NCBI GenBank assembly: GCA_965194655.1
Contig: OZ239148.1
Coordinates: forward strand, 620,001-684,000
From: Hahnella lacustris
GTDB lineage: Bacteria > Pseudomonadota > Gammaproteobacteria > Burkholderiales > Burkholderiaceae_A
Direction of reading: 5' to 3'
DNA: 64,000 nt
The notes below the pieces were generated by a model. It did no database searches and was not told the DNA's origin. It saw nothing but the letters and a program-made list of their open reading frames with translations. Position numbers and translations under genes: made by a program. Position 1 is the first letter of the stretch. The number at the start of each line of letters is the position of its first letter. This document shows positions 23,763 to 32,164 of the stretch, piece after piece.

Positions 23763-24581
23763 ATGTGGATCCATTTCTGGCGTTGGCTTGTCGGGCTATT
23801 TCATCGTTTCAATGAGCTCAGGCTTGGGCAGGCTGCGGCCAGCCTGAGTTTTGCCTGGCTCTTGGCGATGGTGCCCCTGTTGACGGTCTCATTGGCTTTG
23901 AGCACGAGCTTCTTCGATCTGGACGACATTCGTAAGAGCGCCCAGACGCTGATTCTTGAGCATTTTCTGCCTCAGGGGATCGGTGGGCAGCTCACCCGCT
24001 ACCTCGATCAATTTCTGCGAAAAGCTGCGAGCCTCTCCTTGCTGGGGTTTGTGTTCCTCGCCATGACAGCCACCATCATGATGCTCACGCTCGACAAAAC
24101 CCTGAACCTCATTTGGAATGTCAGTCAGCATCGGCCCTTTGCCAAGCGAATTCTCATGTATTGGGTGGCATTGTTTGTGGGGCCGCTCGTTGCAGGAGGG
24201 GGGTCCCTGGCCCTGTCTGTCTTAGAGAAGCGCTCGCCTTCGCTTTGGTTTGACTGGACCAACCTGCTGCTGACCTTTCTTGCCCTTACGCTCTGCTATC
24301 GCATCCTCCCGAACGCCCCTGTGTTCTGGCGACATGCCGCAGTGGGAGCCCTGTCTGCCGCCTTCTTGACGGAGCTGGGCCAGACCTTTTTCGGTGGAAT
24401 CTTGGGGTCCATCCCCACGTATCGACAGATTTATGGGCCGCTCGCCGCGTTTCCTCTGTTTCTGATCTGGACCTATCTCACTTGGTGGATTTTTCTCTTG
24501 GGTGCGCTCGTGGCCTCACAAATGCCGATGGCGCCATCTTCGAGTGCTAGCATGCATAAAAAAGAGGAGACACCGACATGA
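23763..24581 (+). CDS. YihY/UPF0761 family inner-membrane protein
   Basis: A 272-residue polytopic protein with about six helices. GQAAASLSFAWLLAMVPLLTVSLAL near the N-terminus, TLDKTLNLIWNV, and LPNAPVFWRHAAVGALSAAFLTELGQ are hallmarks of the YihY (formerly called BrkB/ribonuclease BN) family. The molecular role is unsettled; the old RNase BN claim belongs to another gene. It lacks the roughly 120-residue C-terminal extension found in many betaproteobacterial homologues. It ends in an ATGA overlap with the CBS-domain gene. Confidence 0.88.
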   Translation: MWIHFWRWLVGLFHRFNELRLGQAAASLSFAWLLAMVPLLTVSLALSTSFFDLDDIRKSAQTLILEHFLPQGIGGQLTRYLDQFLRKAASLSLLGFVFLAMTATIMMLTLDKTLNLIWNVSQHRPFAKRILMYWVALFVGPLVAGGGSLALSVLEKRSPSLWFDWTNLLLTFLALTLCYRILPNAPVFWRHAAVGALSAAFLTELGQTFFGGILGSIPTYRQIYGPLAAFPLFLIWTYLTWWIFLLGALVASQMPMAPSSSASMHKKEETPT

Positions 24582-25057
24582 AAGTTGCAGAAATCCTCAG
24601 ACTCAAGGGGAACACGCTCTACACCGTCAGCCCCGAGACGCCTCTGGCCGAGGCTGTGATCACTATGGCCGAGCGGGACATTGGCTCCGTCGTGGTCATG
24701 CAGGCTGGCCGGTTGGCTGGCATGCTGACCTTTAGAGAAGTCCTCCGGGTCCTGGCGAAGCGTCAACAGGAGCAGCGTGTAGGCCCTACGCCGACCATGG
24801 CGGAGATTCCCGTGTCTGAAGTGATGAACGCGAAGCCCACCCTGACCGATCCGGAGATGAGTGTGGATGAACTCCGTCGCGTCATGAACGCCTGTGGAGA
24901 ACGCTATCTCCCTGTCATTGACGGTGACACGCTCTTGGGCGTGGTCTCCTTTCACGATGTCGCCCGCGCAGTCCTTGAAGCCCAGAGCTTCGAGAACAAA
25001 ATGCTCAAGGCTTACATTCGCGATTGGCCGTCTGAAGAAGGGCAAGCCGGACAGTGA
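24578..25057 (+). CDS. CBS-domain pair protein
   Basis: A 159-residue protein made of two CBS motifs (about 8-65 and 82-145): TVSPETPLAEAVITMAERDIGSVVVM and PTLTDPEMSVDELRRVMNACGERYLPVIDG. CBS pairs bind adenine nucleotides and act as energy or redox sensors; no effector domain is attached. It is coupled by four-base overlaps to yihY before it and surE after it, in a five-gene run yihY-CBS-surE-pcm-nlpD. Confidence 0.88.
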   Translation: MKVAEILRLKGNTLYTVSPETPLAEAVITMAERDIGSVVVMQAGRLAGMLTFREVLRVLAKRQQEQRVGPTPTMAEIPVSEVMNAKPTLTDPEMSVDELRRVMNACGERYLPVIDGDTLLGVVSFHDVARAVLEAQSFENKMLKAYIRDWPSEEGQAGQ

Positions 25058-25803
25058 AGATTCTGGTCTCGAACGATGACGGATATTTCTCTCCGGGCAT
25101 TGAGGCGCTGGCGCAAGCCATGCAGGAGTTTGGAGACGTCACTGTGGTGGCCCCGGAGGCCGATCGAAGCGGCGCGAGTAACTCCCTTACCCTCGATCGC
25201 CCCCTGTATGTGCGTCGGTCGGCCAATGGCTTCTACTACGTCAATGGAACCCCCACGGATAGCGTCCACGTTGCGGTCACGGGCTTTCTGCCTGAGCCAC
25301 CGGACCTCGTGGTCTCGGGCATCAACAATGGACAAAACGTGGCCGAGGACACGCTGTATTCCGGAACGGTGGCGGCGGCCATGGAGGCGTATCTGCTTGG
25401 GATTCCCTCAGTAGCCTTCTCACTCGCAGACCGAGGCTTTCAGAACCTGAATACCGCGGTGTATGTGGCCAAGCGGGTGGTGCGTCAGATGATCGAGCGG
25501 CCGTTCTCCTCACCGAAGCTCTTGAGTGTGAACATTCCCAGTGTGCCCGTAGAGTCCTTACAGGGTTTTGTCGTGTCGAGGCTGGGGCGCAGGCATGCAT
25601 CCCAGCCGGTGATCCGTGTCGAGTCTCCACGTGGTGAGCCCATGTACTGGGTCGGTGCGCCTGGTGGCATCCGTGATGCTGGACCGGGAACGGACTTTCA
25701 TACGCTTGCAGCCCGCCAGGTTTCGATTACCCCATTGCGCGTGGACCTTGGTGATACCGATGCCCAGGACGAGGTGGCGGATTGGCTCGTAAGCCAATCC
25801 TAG
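25054..25803 (+). CDS. surE: 5'/3'-nucleotidase SurE
   Basis: SurE is a metal-dependent phosphatase on nucleoside monophosphates, linked to stationary-phase survival. The start MKILVSNDDGYFSPGI gives the metal ligands Asp8 and Asp9; Ser and Asn ligands are in DRSGASNSLT and VSGINNGQNVAEDTLYSGTVAAA. The 249-residue length is normal. It starts with GTG overlapping the TGA of the CBS gene, and is followed by pcm and an nlpD-like gene in the conserved stationary-phase cluster. Confidence 0.96.
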   Translation: MKILVSNDDGYFSPGIEALAQAMQEFGDVTVVAPEADRSGASNSLTLDRPLYVRRSANGFYYVNGTPTDSVHVAVTGFLPEPPDLVVSGINNGQNVAEDTLYSGTVAAAMEAYLLGIPSVAFSLADRGFQNLNTAVYVAKRVVRQMIERPFSSPKLLSVNIPSVPVESLQGFVVSRLGRRHASQPVIRVESPRGEPMYWVGAPGGIRDAGPGTDFHTLAARQVSITPLRVDLGDTDAQDEVADWLVSQS

Positions 25804-26582
25804 TTCCGGGGGCCCCCCGGCCACAGGCTCCAGCAGAACGCATTTTTGAGCCCAAGTGGGGCCAGTCAGTGCCCACTGCCAGACGGGCGCCCGCGACCCC
25901 CTTGACGCCAGCGCCCCCCGATGCAAATCCGGGTCTGGCCAGTGCTCGGCATCGAGATCGCATGTTGGAGCGTTTACAGCGCGCTGGTATTCAGGATCAG
26001 CGGGTGCTCAAGGCGATGGCAAGCGTTCCCCGGCATCTGTTTGTAGATGCGGCGCTGGCAAGTCGAGCCTACGAGGACACTGCCCTACCCATCGGACACG
26101 CACAAACCATCTCTCAGCCCTATGTGGTTGCTCGCTCGCTCTGTCTGGCGCTGGACGCCTTAGCCGACACGAGGCCTAAACCGTTGAGGGCACTCGAGAT
26201 TGGGACCGGTTGCGGATACCAGGCTGCTGTGATGACGCATGTGTTTGAAGAAGTGGTCTCAGTCGAGCGCATTGAGCCGCTTCATGAGGCTGCCGCCCGG
26301 CGGCTGGAGGCCTTGGGCTACCGAGCCAACCTACAACTCGCCGATGGGCAGCTGGGCTTCGATGATGGGCGGGGTTTCGATGTCATCGTGATGGCCGCAG
26401 GCATGGCGCATCCGCCACCCGAATTGCTGCGACAATTGGCGAGTGGTGGGGTGCTGGTAGGCCCGCTGGGGAGTCCCGAGCAGCGGCTCGTGGTCATCAC
26501 TCGCGAGCCCACGCAGGGTTTCAAGACCAGCACCTATGATGTCGTTCAGTTCGTTCCCATTCGATCCGGTATTCAACGATGA
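25782..26582 (+). CDS. pcm: Protein-L-isoaspartate O-methyltransferase
   Basis: Pcm methylates isoaspartyl residues in damaged proteins for repair. The catalytic core begins near residue 60 (MLERLQRAGI-DQRVLKAMASVPRHLFV), with the substrate-loop ALPIGHAQTISQPYVVA and SAM motif I ALEIGTGCGYQAAV. A proline/alanine-rich extension of about 55 residues precedes it, as in many betaproteobacterial Pcm proteins. The TTG at 25782 has GAGG seven bases upstream and overlaps surE by 22 bp; a shorter form starting within the linker cannot be excluded. Confidence 0.9.
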   Translation: MARKPILVPGAPRPQAPAERIFEPKWGQSVPTARRAPATPLTPAPPDANPGLASARHRDRMLERLQRAGIQDQRVLKAMASVPRHLFVDAALASRAYEDTALPIGHAQTISQPYVVARSLCLALDALADTRPKPLRALEIGTGCGYQAAVMTHVFEEVVSVERIEPLHEAAARRLEALGYRANLQLADGQLGFDDGRGFDVIVMAAGMAHPPPELLRQLASGGVLVGPLGSPEQRLVVITREPTQGFKTSTYDVVQFVPIRSGIQR

Positions 26583-27568
26583 GACTCACGTTCGGAAGTC
26601 TGGCTTTTATCCTGTTGCTTGCCTCGTGCGCGCACACGCCTCCTGCTCCCATTGAATCCCGCACGGTTCAACAGGCGGATGCTCCCGGTCAGACCAGCAT
26701 CACTGGCGCAGCGAAGCCTGCTGCGCCGTCCAATGGTGTGGCTGCAAAGCCGGCGGCGCAGCCGGAGGCACCTGTTCCAGCGGGTATGCATCGGGTCAAG
26801 CGCGGCGAGACCTTGATCGGGATTGCGCTGGAGTTTGGCGTTGACTGGCGAGAGCTGGCGGCGTGGAACCAGATCACCAATCCGAATCGCATCGAAGTGG
26901 GTCAGGTGTTGAACGTCCGAGCGCCCGCACCTGCGCCCGCTCAGACACCTGCGCCCGCTCAGACACCTGCGCCCGCTCAGACACCTCCACCTGCGCCGGC
27001 CTTGGCGAGTCGCATCGAGGTGAAGCCTTTGGCTCCTGCCTCGCCTGTGGGCCCGACCGGTTCACCAACGGCCACTCCACCGGTCACTCCTCCCACACCT
27101 GTCCCTTCAGCAGCTGGTCCCTCGGCAGCTGGTCCCTCAGCACCTCCGGAAGCCCCAGTCCCCCAAGGGCCTGCCGCACCACCTGCTGAAGCGGCGGCGG
27201 ATGGGCTGAACTGGAGCTGGCCTGCGAATGGCGGCGTCATCACCCAATTCTCTGAGGGGGGTAGCAAGGGCATTGCCCTTGCGGGTGCCCCAGGCGAGGC
27301 GGTGTTTGCGGCTGAGCGCGGGCGCGTGGTGTATGCCGGAAATGGGCTGCGTGGCTACGGAAATCTGGTGATCGTGAAGCACAACAACGACTTCATCACG
27401 GCCTATGCCCATAATCGGGCCATCCTCGTCAAGGAAGGCCAGACGGTTCGGCGCGGTCAGAAAATCGCCGAGCTCGGCATGTCAGACGCAGATCGACCGA
27501 TGCTGCATTTCGAGCTTCGCAAGGGTGGTAAGCCGGTGGATCCCCTGGGCTTTCTGCCCAGTCGTTGA
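26579..27568 (+). CDS. nlpD: NlpD-like lipoprotein with LysM and degenerate M23 (LytM) domains
   Basis: NlpD proteins activate cell-wall amidases at the division septum. A lipoprotein signal ends LLLASC (Cys17). A LysM domain (about 61-108, MHRVKRGETLIGIALEFGVDW) follows, then a Pro/Ala/Thr-rich linker of about 100 residues with perfect repeats, then a C-terminal LytM domain (about 200-329). The first zinc-ligand motif is replaced by GGSKGIALAG, so the domain should be enzymatically inactive and act as an amidase activator, as in E. coli NlpD/EnvC. It lies after surE-pcm; no rpoS follows. Confidence 0.9.
   Translation: MRLTFGSLAFILLLASCAHTPPAPIESRTVQQADAPGQTSITGAAKPAAPSNGVAAKPAAQPEAPVPAGMHRVKRGETLIGIALEFGVDWRELAAWNQITNPNRIEVGQVLNVRAPAPAPAQTPAPAQTPAPAQTPPPAPALASRIEVKPLAPASPVGPTGSPTATPPVTPPTPVPSAAGPSAAGPSAPPEAPVPQGPAAPPAEAAADGLNWSWPANGGVITQFSEGGSKGIALAGAPGEAVFAAERGRVVYAGNGLRGYGNLVIVKHNNDFITAYAHNRAILVKEGQTVRRGQKIAELGMSDADRPMLHFELRKGGKPVDPLGFLPSR
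26930..26983 (+). repeat. Three perfect 18-bp tandem repeats in the nlpD linker
   Basis: The unit CCTGCGCCCGCTCAGACA occurs three times in a row and encodes PAPAQT. A nearby degenerate duplication (GCAGCTGGTCCCTC, around 27110-27140) encodes SAAGPSAAGPSA. The copy number of such repeats often varies between strains, changing the linker length. Confidence 0.95.
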
Positions 27569-27576
27569 CTGCTCGG

Positions 27577-28395
27577 ATGACGCCCGTCCTGTGCTTTGAC
27601 CTGGAGACCGTTCCCGATGCAGCGGGCATGAGGGCTCTGGGCCTCTTCCCGGCTGAACTCTCAGATGCGCAGGGGGTGGCTCATGCCCGTCAGACCAGGC
27701 TCGATGCTGGCCAGTCCGACTTTTTCCCCCATCATCTTCAGCGTGTCTGGGTGATTGGGTGTGCTTTTCGCGACGATGAGGGCTTTCGGGTGCGATGCCT
27801 CGGAGCGACCCCAGGGGTCACGGACGAGGAGGAGACCCAGCGCTTGCGTCAATTCTTCAACACCATTGAGCGCCACCAGCCTCAACTGGTGAGCTGGAAT
27901 GGCAGCGGATTTGATGCACCCGTGCTCCACCAGCGCGCATTGATGCGCGGGGTTCCAGGCGCAGTCTACTGGGACCAGGGGGATCTCAACCGGGATTTCA
28001 AATACAACAACTACCTCTCACGTTATCACCAGCGACACCTGGATCTGATGGACGTCCTCGCCGCCTATAGCGGGCGAGCCAACGCACCTCTTGACGCCAT
28101 GGCGCAGCTCAGCGGCTTCCCAGGGAAGCTGGGCGAGGACGGGGCAAAGGTCTGGGATGCCTACCTAGGGGGTAGGTGGGCTGAGGTGGCGGCATACTGT
28201 GAGACGGATGTGGTGAACACCTATCTGCTGTTCACGCGCTTTAGGCTGATCCGTGGAGAGCTACACCACGCGGCCTACCAGCAAGAGCTTGAGTTGGTGC
28301 GCGGTGCGCTGCAGGCTCAGATTGGACAGCCCGATGCCCCCCTCGCTGGGCAGCATTGGACTCGGTTCCTGTCTGCTTGGCCTCAGGAGGGCTAG
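27577..28395 (+). CDS. Predicted 3'-5' exonuclease (PolB-like DnaQ fold)
   Basis: A stand-alone DEDD-type exonuclease. Exo I is LCFDLETVPD (Asp and Glu), Exo II is QLVSWNGSGFDAPVLHQRAL, and Exo III-like residues are in AAYCETDVVNTYLLF, with DLMDVLAAY between. The family (predicted PolB-like exonuclease) is common in proteobacteria; its in vivo substrate is not established. ATG 27577 starts MTPVLCFD; a TTG four codons earlier overlaps the nlpD stop. It is followed after three bases by the rlmD start codon. Confidence 0.85.
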   Translation: MTPVLCFDLETVPDAAGMRALGLFPAELSDAQGVAHARQTRLDAGQSDFFPHHLQRVWVIGCAFRDDEGFRVRCLGATPGVTDEEETQRLRQFFNTIERHQPQLVSWNGSGFDAPVLHQRALMRGVPGAVYWDQGDLNRDFKYNNYLSRYHQRHLDLMDVLAAYSGRANAPLDAMAQLSGFPGKLGEDGAKVWDAYLGGRWAEVAAYCETDVVNTYLLFTRFRLIRGELHHAAYQQELELVRGALQAQIGQPDAPLAGQHWTRFLSAWPQEG

Positions 28396-28398
28396 GGA

Positions 28399-29787
28399 TT
28401 GGGCCGTCGCACCATTGGCGCACCTCGAGTATTGCGCACCCTGCAGGGCATCGAGATCGAATCGGTTGATCTAGAGGGGCAAGGCATTGCGCGTCACGAA
28501 GGCAAGGTGCTGTTTGTGGCCGGCGCGCTCGCGGGTGAGCGTGTGGACCTTGAGATCCTGAGAGAACGCCCCAGTTACGCCAAGGCTCGCGCGGTGCATT
28601 GGCATCGATCCTCCTCCGATCGTGTCACCCCAGGGTGTCCGCATTTCGGTGTGTGTGGGGGGTGCTCGATGCAGCACGCCAGTGGCTCTGCCCAGATTGC
28701 CATCAAGCAGCGTGCGCTGGAGGATGCGCTCTGGCATATCGGGCGACTCAAGCCTTCGGAGGTGCTCTCGCCCATGAGAGGCCCCGAGTGGGGTTACCGA
28801 ATGCGCGCGAGACTCTCCGTGCGCTGGGTCGACAAGAAGGGAGGCTTGCTGATGGGCTTTCGCGAGCGGTCGAGTAGCTTTGTGACCCAGATGGAGACCT
28901 GCAAGGTCCTGCCATCGGTGGTGGCAGATCGGCTCCCGGCATTGCGTGCCTTGATCACTTCCTTGAGTGTTGCAAGAGAGATCCCGCAGGCTGAACTGGC
29001 CATGGGAGAAGGTCTAGAGGTCTGGGTGCTGCGTAACCTGTCCCCACTGACGCCAGAGGATGTGGAGCGCCTTCTGGCCTTCGAATCCGAGCATCCGTCT
29101 GTTGCCTTTTGGCTGCAGCCCAAGGGCCCCAGCACTGCAGCGCCAGTCCCGGGTGGGCTCGGTGAGCGCGCGCGGCTTGCGTACACCTTGCCTGAGTTTG
29201 ACCTCACGATGCCGTTCTCTCCCGTGGATTTCACCCAGGTGAACTTCGCCATCAATCGAGTGCTGGTGGATCAGGCTATTCGTCGGCTCGATCTGCGGCC
29301 TGAGCATCGCGCTGCAGATTTCTTCTGTGGGCTTGGAAATTTCAGCCTGGCCATGGCTCGGAGAGCCTCGGAGGTGCTGGGTTTCGAGGGAAGCCAAGCC
29401 CTGACCGACCAGGCCCAACGCATCTCGCAGGCGCAGGGGCTGGGCGAGCGAACTCGCTTTGAGTCGAGGAATCTTTTTGAGGCCGATTTGGATTGGCTTG
29501 ACAGCCTAGGCCCGTTAGACCGGGTGTTGTTGGACCCTCCTAGAGAGGGTGCCCAGTCACTCTGCGAGGCTTTTGCAGCTCAGTCGTTAGAGGGCCGCGG
29601 TCCTCAACGCATGGTGATGGTGTCTTGTAACCCTGCAACCCTGGCACGAGACGCAGCCATTCTGGTCCATCAGGGCTCCTGGCAACTCGCGCAGGCTGGG
29701 GTGGTGAACATGTTTCCCCAGACTGCGCATGTCGAGTCGCTGGCCGTTTTCGAGCGACTACTCCCGGTTACCGCCGCCAAAGAGTGA
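28399..29787 (+). CDS. rlmD: 23S rRNA (uracil-1939-C5)-methyltransferase RlmD
   Basis: RlmD methylates U1939 of 23S rRNA. The 462-residue protein has an N-terminal TRAM domain (about 12-70), the 4Fe-4S cysteines CPHFGVCGGCSMQ near residue 75, the SAM-binding DFFCGLGNFSLAMAR, LLDPPREGA and the catalytic Cys in MVSCNPATLARD. It starts with TTG at 28399, eight bases after GGAGG; the downstream residues fit the family start. Its 3' end overlaps the convergent Bax-inhibitor gene by 30 bp. Confidence 0.94.
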   Translation: MGRRTIGAPRVLRTLQGIEIESVDLEGQGIARHEGKVLFVAGALAGERVDLEILRERPSYAKARAVHWHRSSSDRVTPGCPHFGVCGGCSMQHASGSAQIAIKQRALEDALWHIGRLKPSEVLSPMRGPEWGYRMRARLSVRWVDKKGGLLMGFRERSSSFVTQMETCKVLPSVVADRLPALRALITSLSVAREIPQAELAMGEGLEVWVLRNLSPLTPEDVERLLAFESEHPSVAFWLQPKGPSTAAPVPGGLGERARLAYTLPEFDLTMPFSPVDFTQVNFAINRVLVDQAIRRLDLRPEHRAADFFCGLGNFSLAMARRASEVLGFEGSQALTDQAQRISQAQGLGERTRFESRNLFEADLDWLDSLGPLDRVLLDPPREGAQSLCEAFAAQSLEGRGPQRMVMVSCNPATLARDAAILVHQGSWQLAQAGVVNMFPQTAHVESLAVFERLLPVTAAKE

Positions 29788-30456
29788 CATCAGGATGACC
29801 AGCAGGTTGCTGAAGATGTTGTAGACGCTGAGATACACCGCAAGCGTGGCGCTGATGTAATTGGTCTCGCCACCATTCACAATGCGCTGCAGGTCCACGA
29901 GCAGGAAAATGCTGAAGATGGCCACGGCCAAGAGCGACACCGTGAGCATGAGTGCGGGCATCTGAAGCCAGATGTTTGCCACGGAGGCCACGATTAGCAG
30001 CAGCACGCCAATAAACAGAAACTTGGACATGCCAGTGAGGTCGCGCTTGATGATGGTGGAGAGGCTTGCCATGCCGAAGAAAATGACGCCAGTGCCTCCA
30101 GCAGCGACGGCCACGAGTTGACTCCCATTCCCAAGGCCAAGCGCAGCGCTGAGTAGGCGGGAGAGCATCAGCCCCATGAAGAAAGTGAAGCCGAGCAACA
30201 GGTAGACGCCCGTGACGCTGTGTTTCGTGCGTTCAATGCCCCAGAAAAAGGCAAAAGCGATGCCCATAAACAGCAGGAAGCTGATGAAGGGGCTGTCAGA
30301 GAAGAGTGAGAATCCCATGGACATGCCCAGCCAGGCTCCCAGAACCGTGGGCACCATGGTGGCTGCGAGCATCCAGTATGTGTTGCGCAGCACGCGGTTT
30401 TGGATCGCGGACGGCGCTCGGGTGGTGGTAAAAGACTGCTGAGACTGGGGGAACAT
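29758..30456 (-). CDS. Bax inhibitor-1/YccA-family membrane protein
   Basis: A 232-residue protein with seven predicted helices. Family strings are VLRNTYWMLAATMVPTVLGA, TGVYLLLGFTFFMGLMLS, STIIKRDLTGMSKFLF and the ending NYISATLAVYLSVYNIFSNLLVILM. Bacterial members (YccA, YbhL) are inner-membrane proteins; YccA inhibits the protease FtsH. This is notable because the FtsH regulators HflK and HflC are encoded 9-11 kb away. AGGAG precedes the ATG. The gene diverges from ndk across a 197-bp gap. Confidence 0.9.
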   Translation of the reverse strand: MFPQSQQSFTTTRAPSAIQNRVLRNTYWMLAATMVPTVLGAWLGMSMGFSLFSDSPFISFLLFMGIAFAFFWGIERTKHSVTGVYLLLGFTFFMGLMLSRLLSAALGLGNGSQLVAVAAGGTGVIFFGMASLSTIIKRDLTGMSKFLFIGVLLLIVASVANIWLQMPALMLTVSLLAVAIFSIFLLVDLQRIVNGGETNYISATLAVYLSVYNIFSNLLVILMSLFGGGNRE

Positions 30457-30653
30457 GATGGCGTGACTCCTATTTAAAAAAACGCTGCCGTTATACTCTC
30501 AGGTTTGTCTCGGAAATCAAGCAATTTGCCGAGACAGCCCGGGAATTTTTCCGTCCTTCTATAGACCAATAGGAGGTAGAAAGTTCCAAATTTTTCAACG
30601 TCGTAACCACAAGTGACCCTTAAAGGCCGTGATGGCCAGATGGAAGAGAAATC
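30457..30653. promoter_or_regulatory. Divergent intergenic region between the BI-1 gene and ndk
   Basis: A 197-bp AT-richer gap that must hold promoters for both genes. A TATAAC -10-like box for the minus-strand gene lies at 30491-30496, without a well-spaced -35. A TATAGA (30560-30565) could serve ndk, also without a clear -35. An AGGAGG at 30570-30575 is not followed by a start codon. Confidence 0.35.
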
Positions 30654-31079
30654 ATGTCGCAAGAACGCACCCTGTCGATCATCAAGCCCGACGCCGTCGC
30701 CAAGAATGTCATCGGCCAGATCTATTCCCGCTTCGAGAGCGCTGGGCTTAAGGTGATTGCCGCCCAAATGAAGCACCTCTCGCGTGGTGAGGCTGAGGCT
30801 TTTTATGCCGTTCACCGTGAGCGCCCCTTCTTTAAAGACCTGGTCGATTTTATGGTTTCTGGCCCAGTCATGATTCAGGTGCTCGAGGGCGACAACGCCA
30901 TCGCCACCAACCGTGACCTGATGGGCGCGACCGATCCCAAGAAGGCTGCCCCTGGAACCATTCGCGCAGACTTCGCCGACAGCATCGACGCCAACGCAGT
31001 GCATGGCTCAGACGCCGCTGAAACGGCAGCACAGGAAATTGCATTCTTCTTTCCCGCGCTCGCCATCTACAGCCGGTAG
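30654..31079 (+). CDS. ndk: Nucleoside diphosphate kinase
   Basis: Ndk equilibrates nucleoside di- and triphosphates. The 141-residue protein starts SQERTLSIIKPDAVAKN and has GPVMIQVLEGDNAI and the phosphorylated histidine in ANAVHGSDAAETA. Length and motifs are canonical. It opens the housekeeping run ndk-rlmN-ispG-hisS and is followed after five bases by rlmN. Confidence 0.97.
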   Translation: MSQERTLSIIKPDAVAKNVIGQIYSRFESAGLKVIAAQMKHLSRGEAEAFYAVHRERPFFKDLVDFMVSGPVMIQVLEGDNAIATNRDLMGATDPKKAAPGTIRADFADSIDANAVHGSDAAETAAQEIAFFFPALAIYSR

Positions 31080-31084
31080 GGCAT

Positions 31085-32164
31085 GTGACCGTCAATCTCC
31101 TCGGGCTGGGCCCTGACGCACTGACGGAGTGGGTGCAGTCGATCGGCGAGAAGCCCTTCCGAGCCCGGCAGCTGCTGAAATGGATTCACCAGCGGTCTGC
31201 AGATCAGTTCGAGGGGATGACGGATCTCGCTCGCACCTTTCGCGAGGCGCTGCAGGCGCAGGCCTGCATTCAGTCACTTCCCATTCTTCGCGACCATCTC
31301 TCCTCAGATGGGACTCGAAAATGGGCGTTGGATGCGGGCGCTGGGAATGCGATTGAGACCGTTTTTATCCCGGAGGATGACCGGGGCACACTCTGTGTGT
31401 CGTCGCAGGCGGGATGCACGGTGGCCTGTCGGTTCTGCTCCACAGGGCATCAGGGTTTTGCGCGAAACCTCAAGACAGCGGAGATCATTGGCCAGCTGCA
31501 TATGGCCAATCGCCTGCTGAGTGAGCGGGTGACCAACGTGGTGCTCATGGGCATGGGTGAGCCCCTGCTGAATTTTGATCAGCTGTTGCCTGCGCTTGAG
31601 CTCATGCTCGACGACAACGCCTATGGGCTCTCGCGCCGGCGCGTCACGGTCTCTACTTCCGGGGTGGTCCCCATGATGGATCGATTGGGTGAGCAATGCC
31701 CGGTGGCTTTGGCTGTCTCACTTCATGCACCGAATGATGCGCTTCGTGACGACCTCGTTCCCTTGAACAAGAAGTACCCGTTATCCGAACTCATGGCGGC
31801 CTGCACCCGTTACCTGGAGGTCGCTCCGCGCGACTTCATCACGTTTGAGTATGTCATGCTCGAAGGGGTGAACGACTCCGCTGAGCACGCATGGGAACTC
31901 GTTGAGCTGGTTCGTCGATACGACGTGTCTTGCAAGTTCAACCTGATTCCCTTCAATCCATTTCCCCAGTCTGGCCTGCGCCGGTCTACTCAGCCCGTGA
32001 TTCGGGCCTTTGGAAAGATTCTTGCGGATCAAGGTTTTGTCGTGACCACCCGCAAGACTCGCGGTGACGACATCGACGCGGCCTGCGGACAGCTCGCAGG
32101 TGAAATCCAAGATCGCACCACCATCACCCAACGCATCCAGCTCCATGGGAGGGTTCATGTCTAA
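31085..32164 (+). CDS. rlmN: Dual-specificity RNA methyltransferase RlmN (radical SAM)
   Basis: RlmN makes 2-methyladenosine at A2503 of 23S rRNA and A37 of some tRNAs. The radical-SAM cysteines are in CTVACRFCSTGHQGF; GMGEPLLNFD, SLHAPND and the C-terminal catalytic Cys in DDIDAACGQLAGE are present. The 359-residue length is normal. It starts with GTG six bases after ndk and overlaps the ispG start by 8 bp. The pilF and rodZ-like genes often found between rlmN and ispG in related genomes are absent. Confidence 0.96.
   Translation: MTVNLLGLGPDALTEWVQSIGEKPFRARQLLKWIHQRSADQFEGMTDLARTFREALQAQACIQSLPILRDHLSSDGTRKWALDAGAGNAIETVFIPEDDRGTLCVSSQAGCTVACRFCSTGHQGFARNLKTAEIIGQLHMANRLLSERVTNVVLMGMGEPLLNFDQLLPALELMLDDNAYGLSRRRVTVSTSGVVPMMDRLGEQCPVALAVSLHAPNDALRDDLVPLNKKYPLSELMAACTRYLEVAPRDFITFEYVMLEGVNDSAEHAWELVELVRRYDVSCKFNLIPFNPFPQSGLRRSTQPVIRAFGKILADQGFVVTTRKTRGDDIDAACGQLAGEIQDRTTITQRIQLHGRVHV

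Noticed and set aside
26930..26983. Possible CRISPR or non-coding repeat array
   Set aside because: The three 18-bp copies are contiguous without spacers, keep the reading frame and encode a proline-rich linker.
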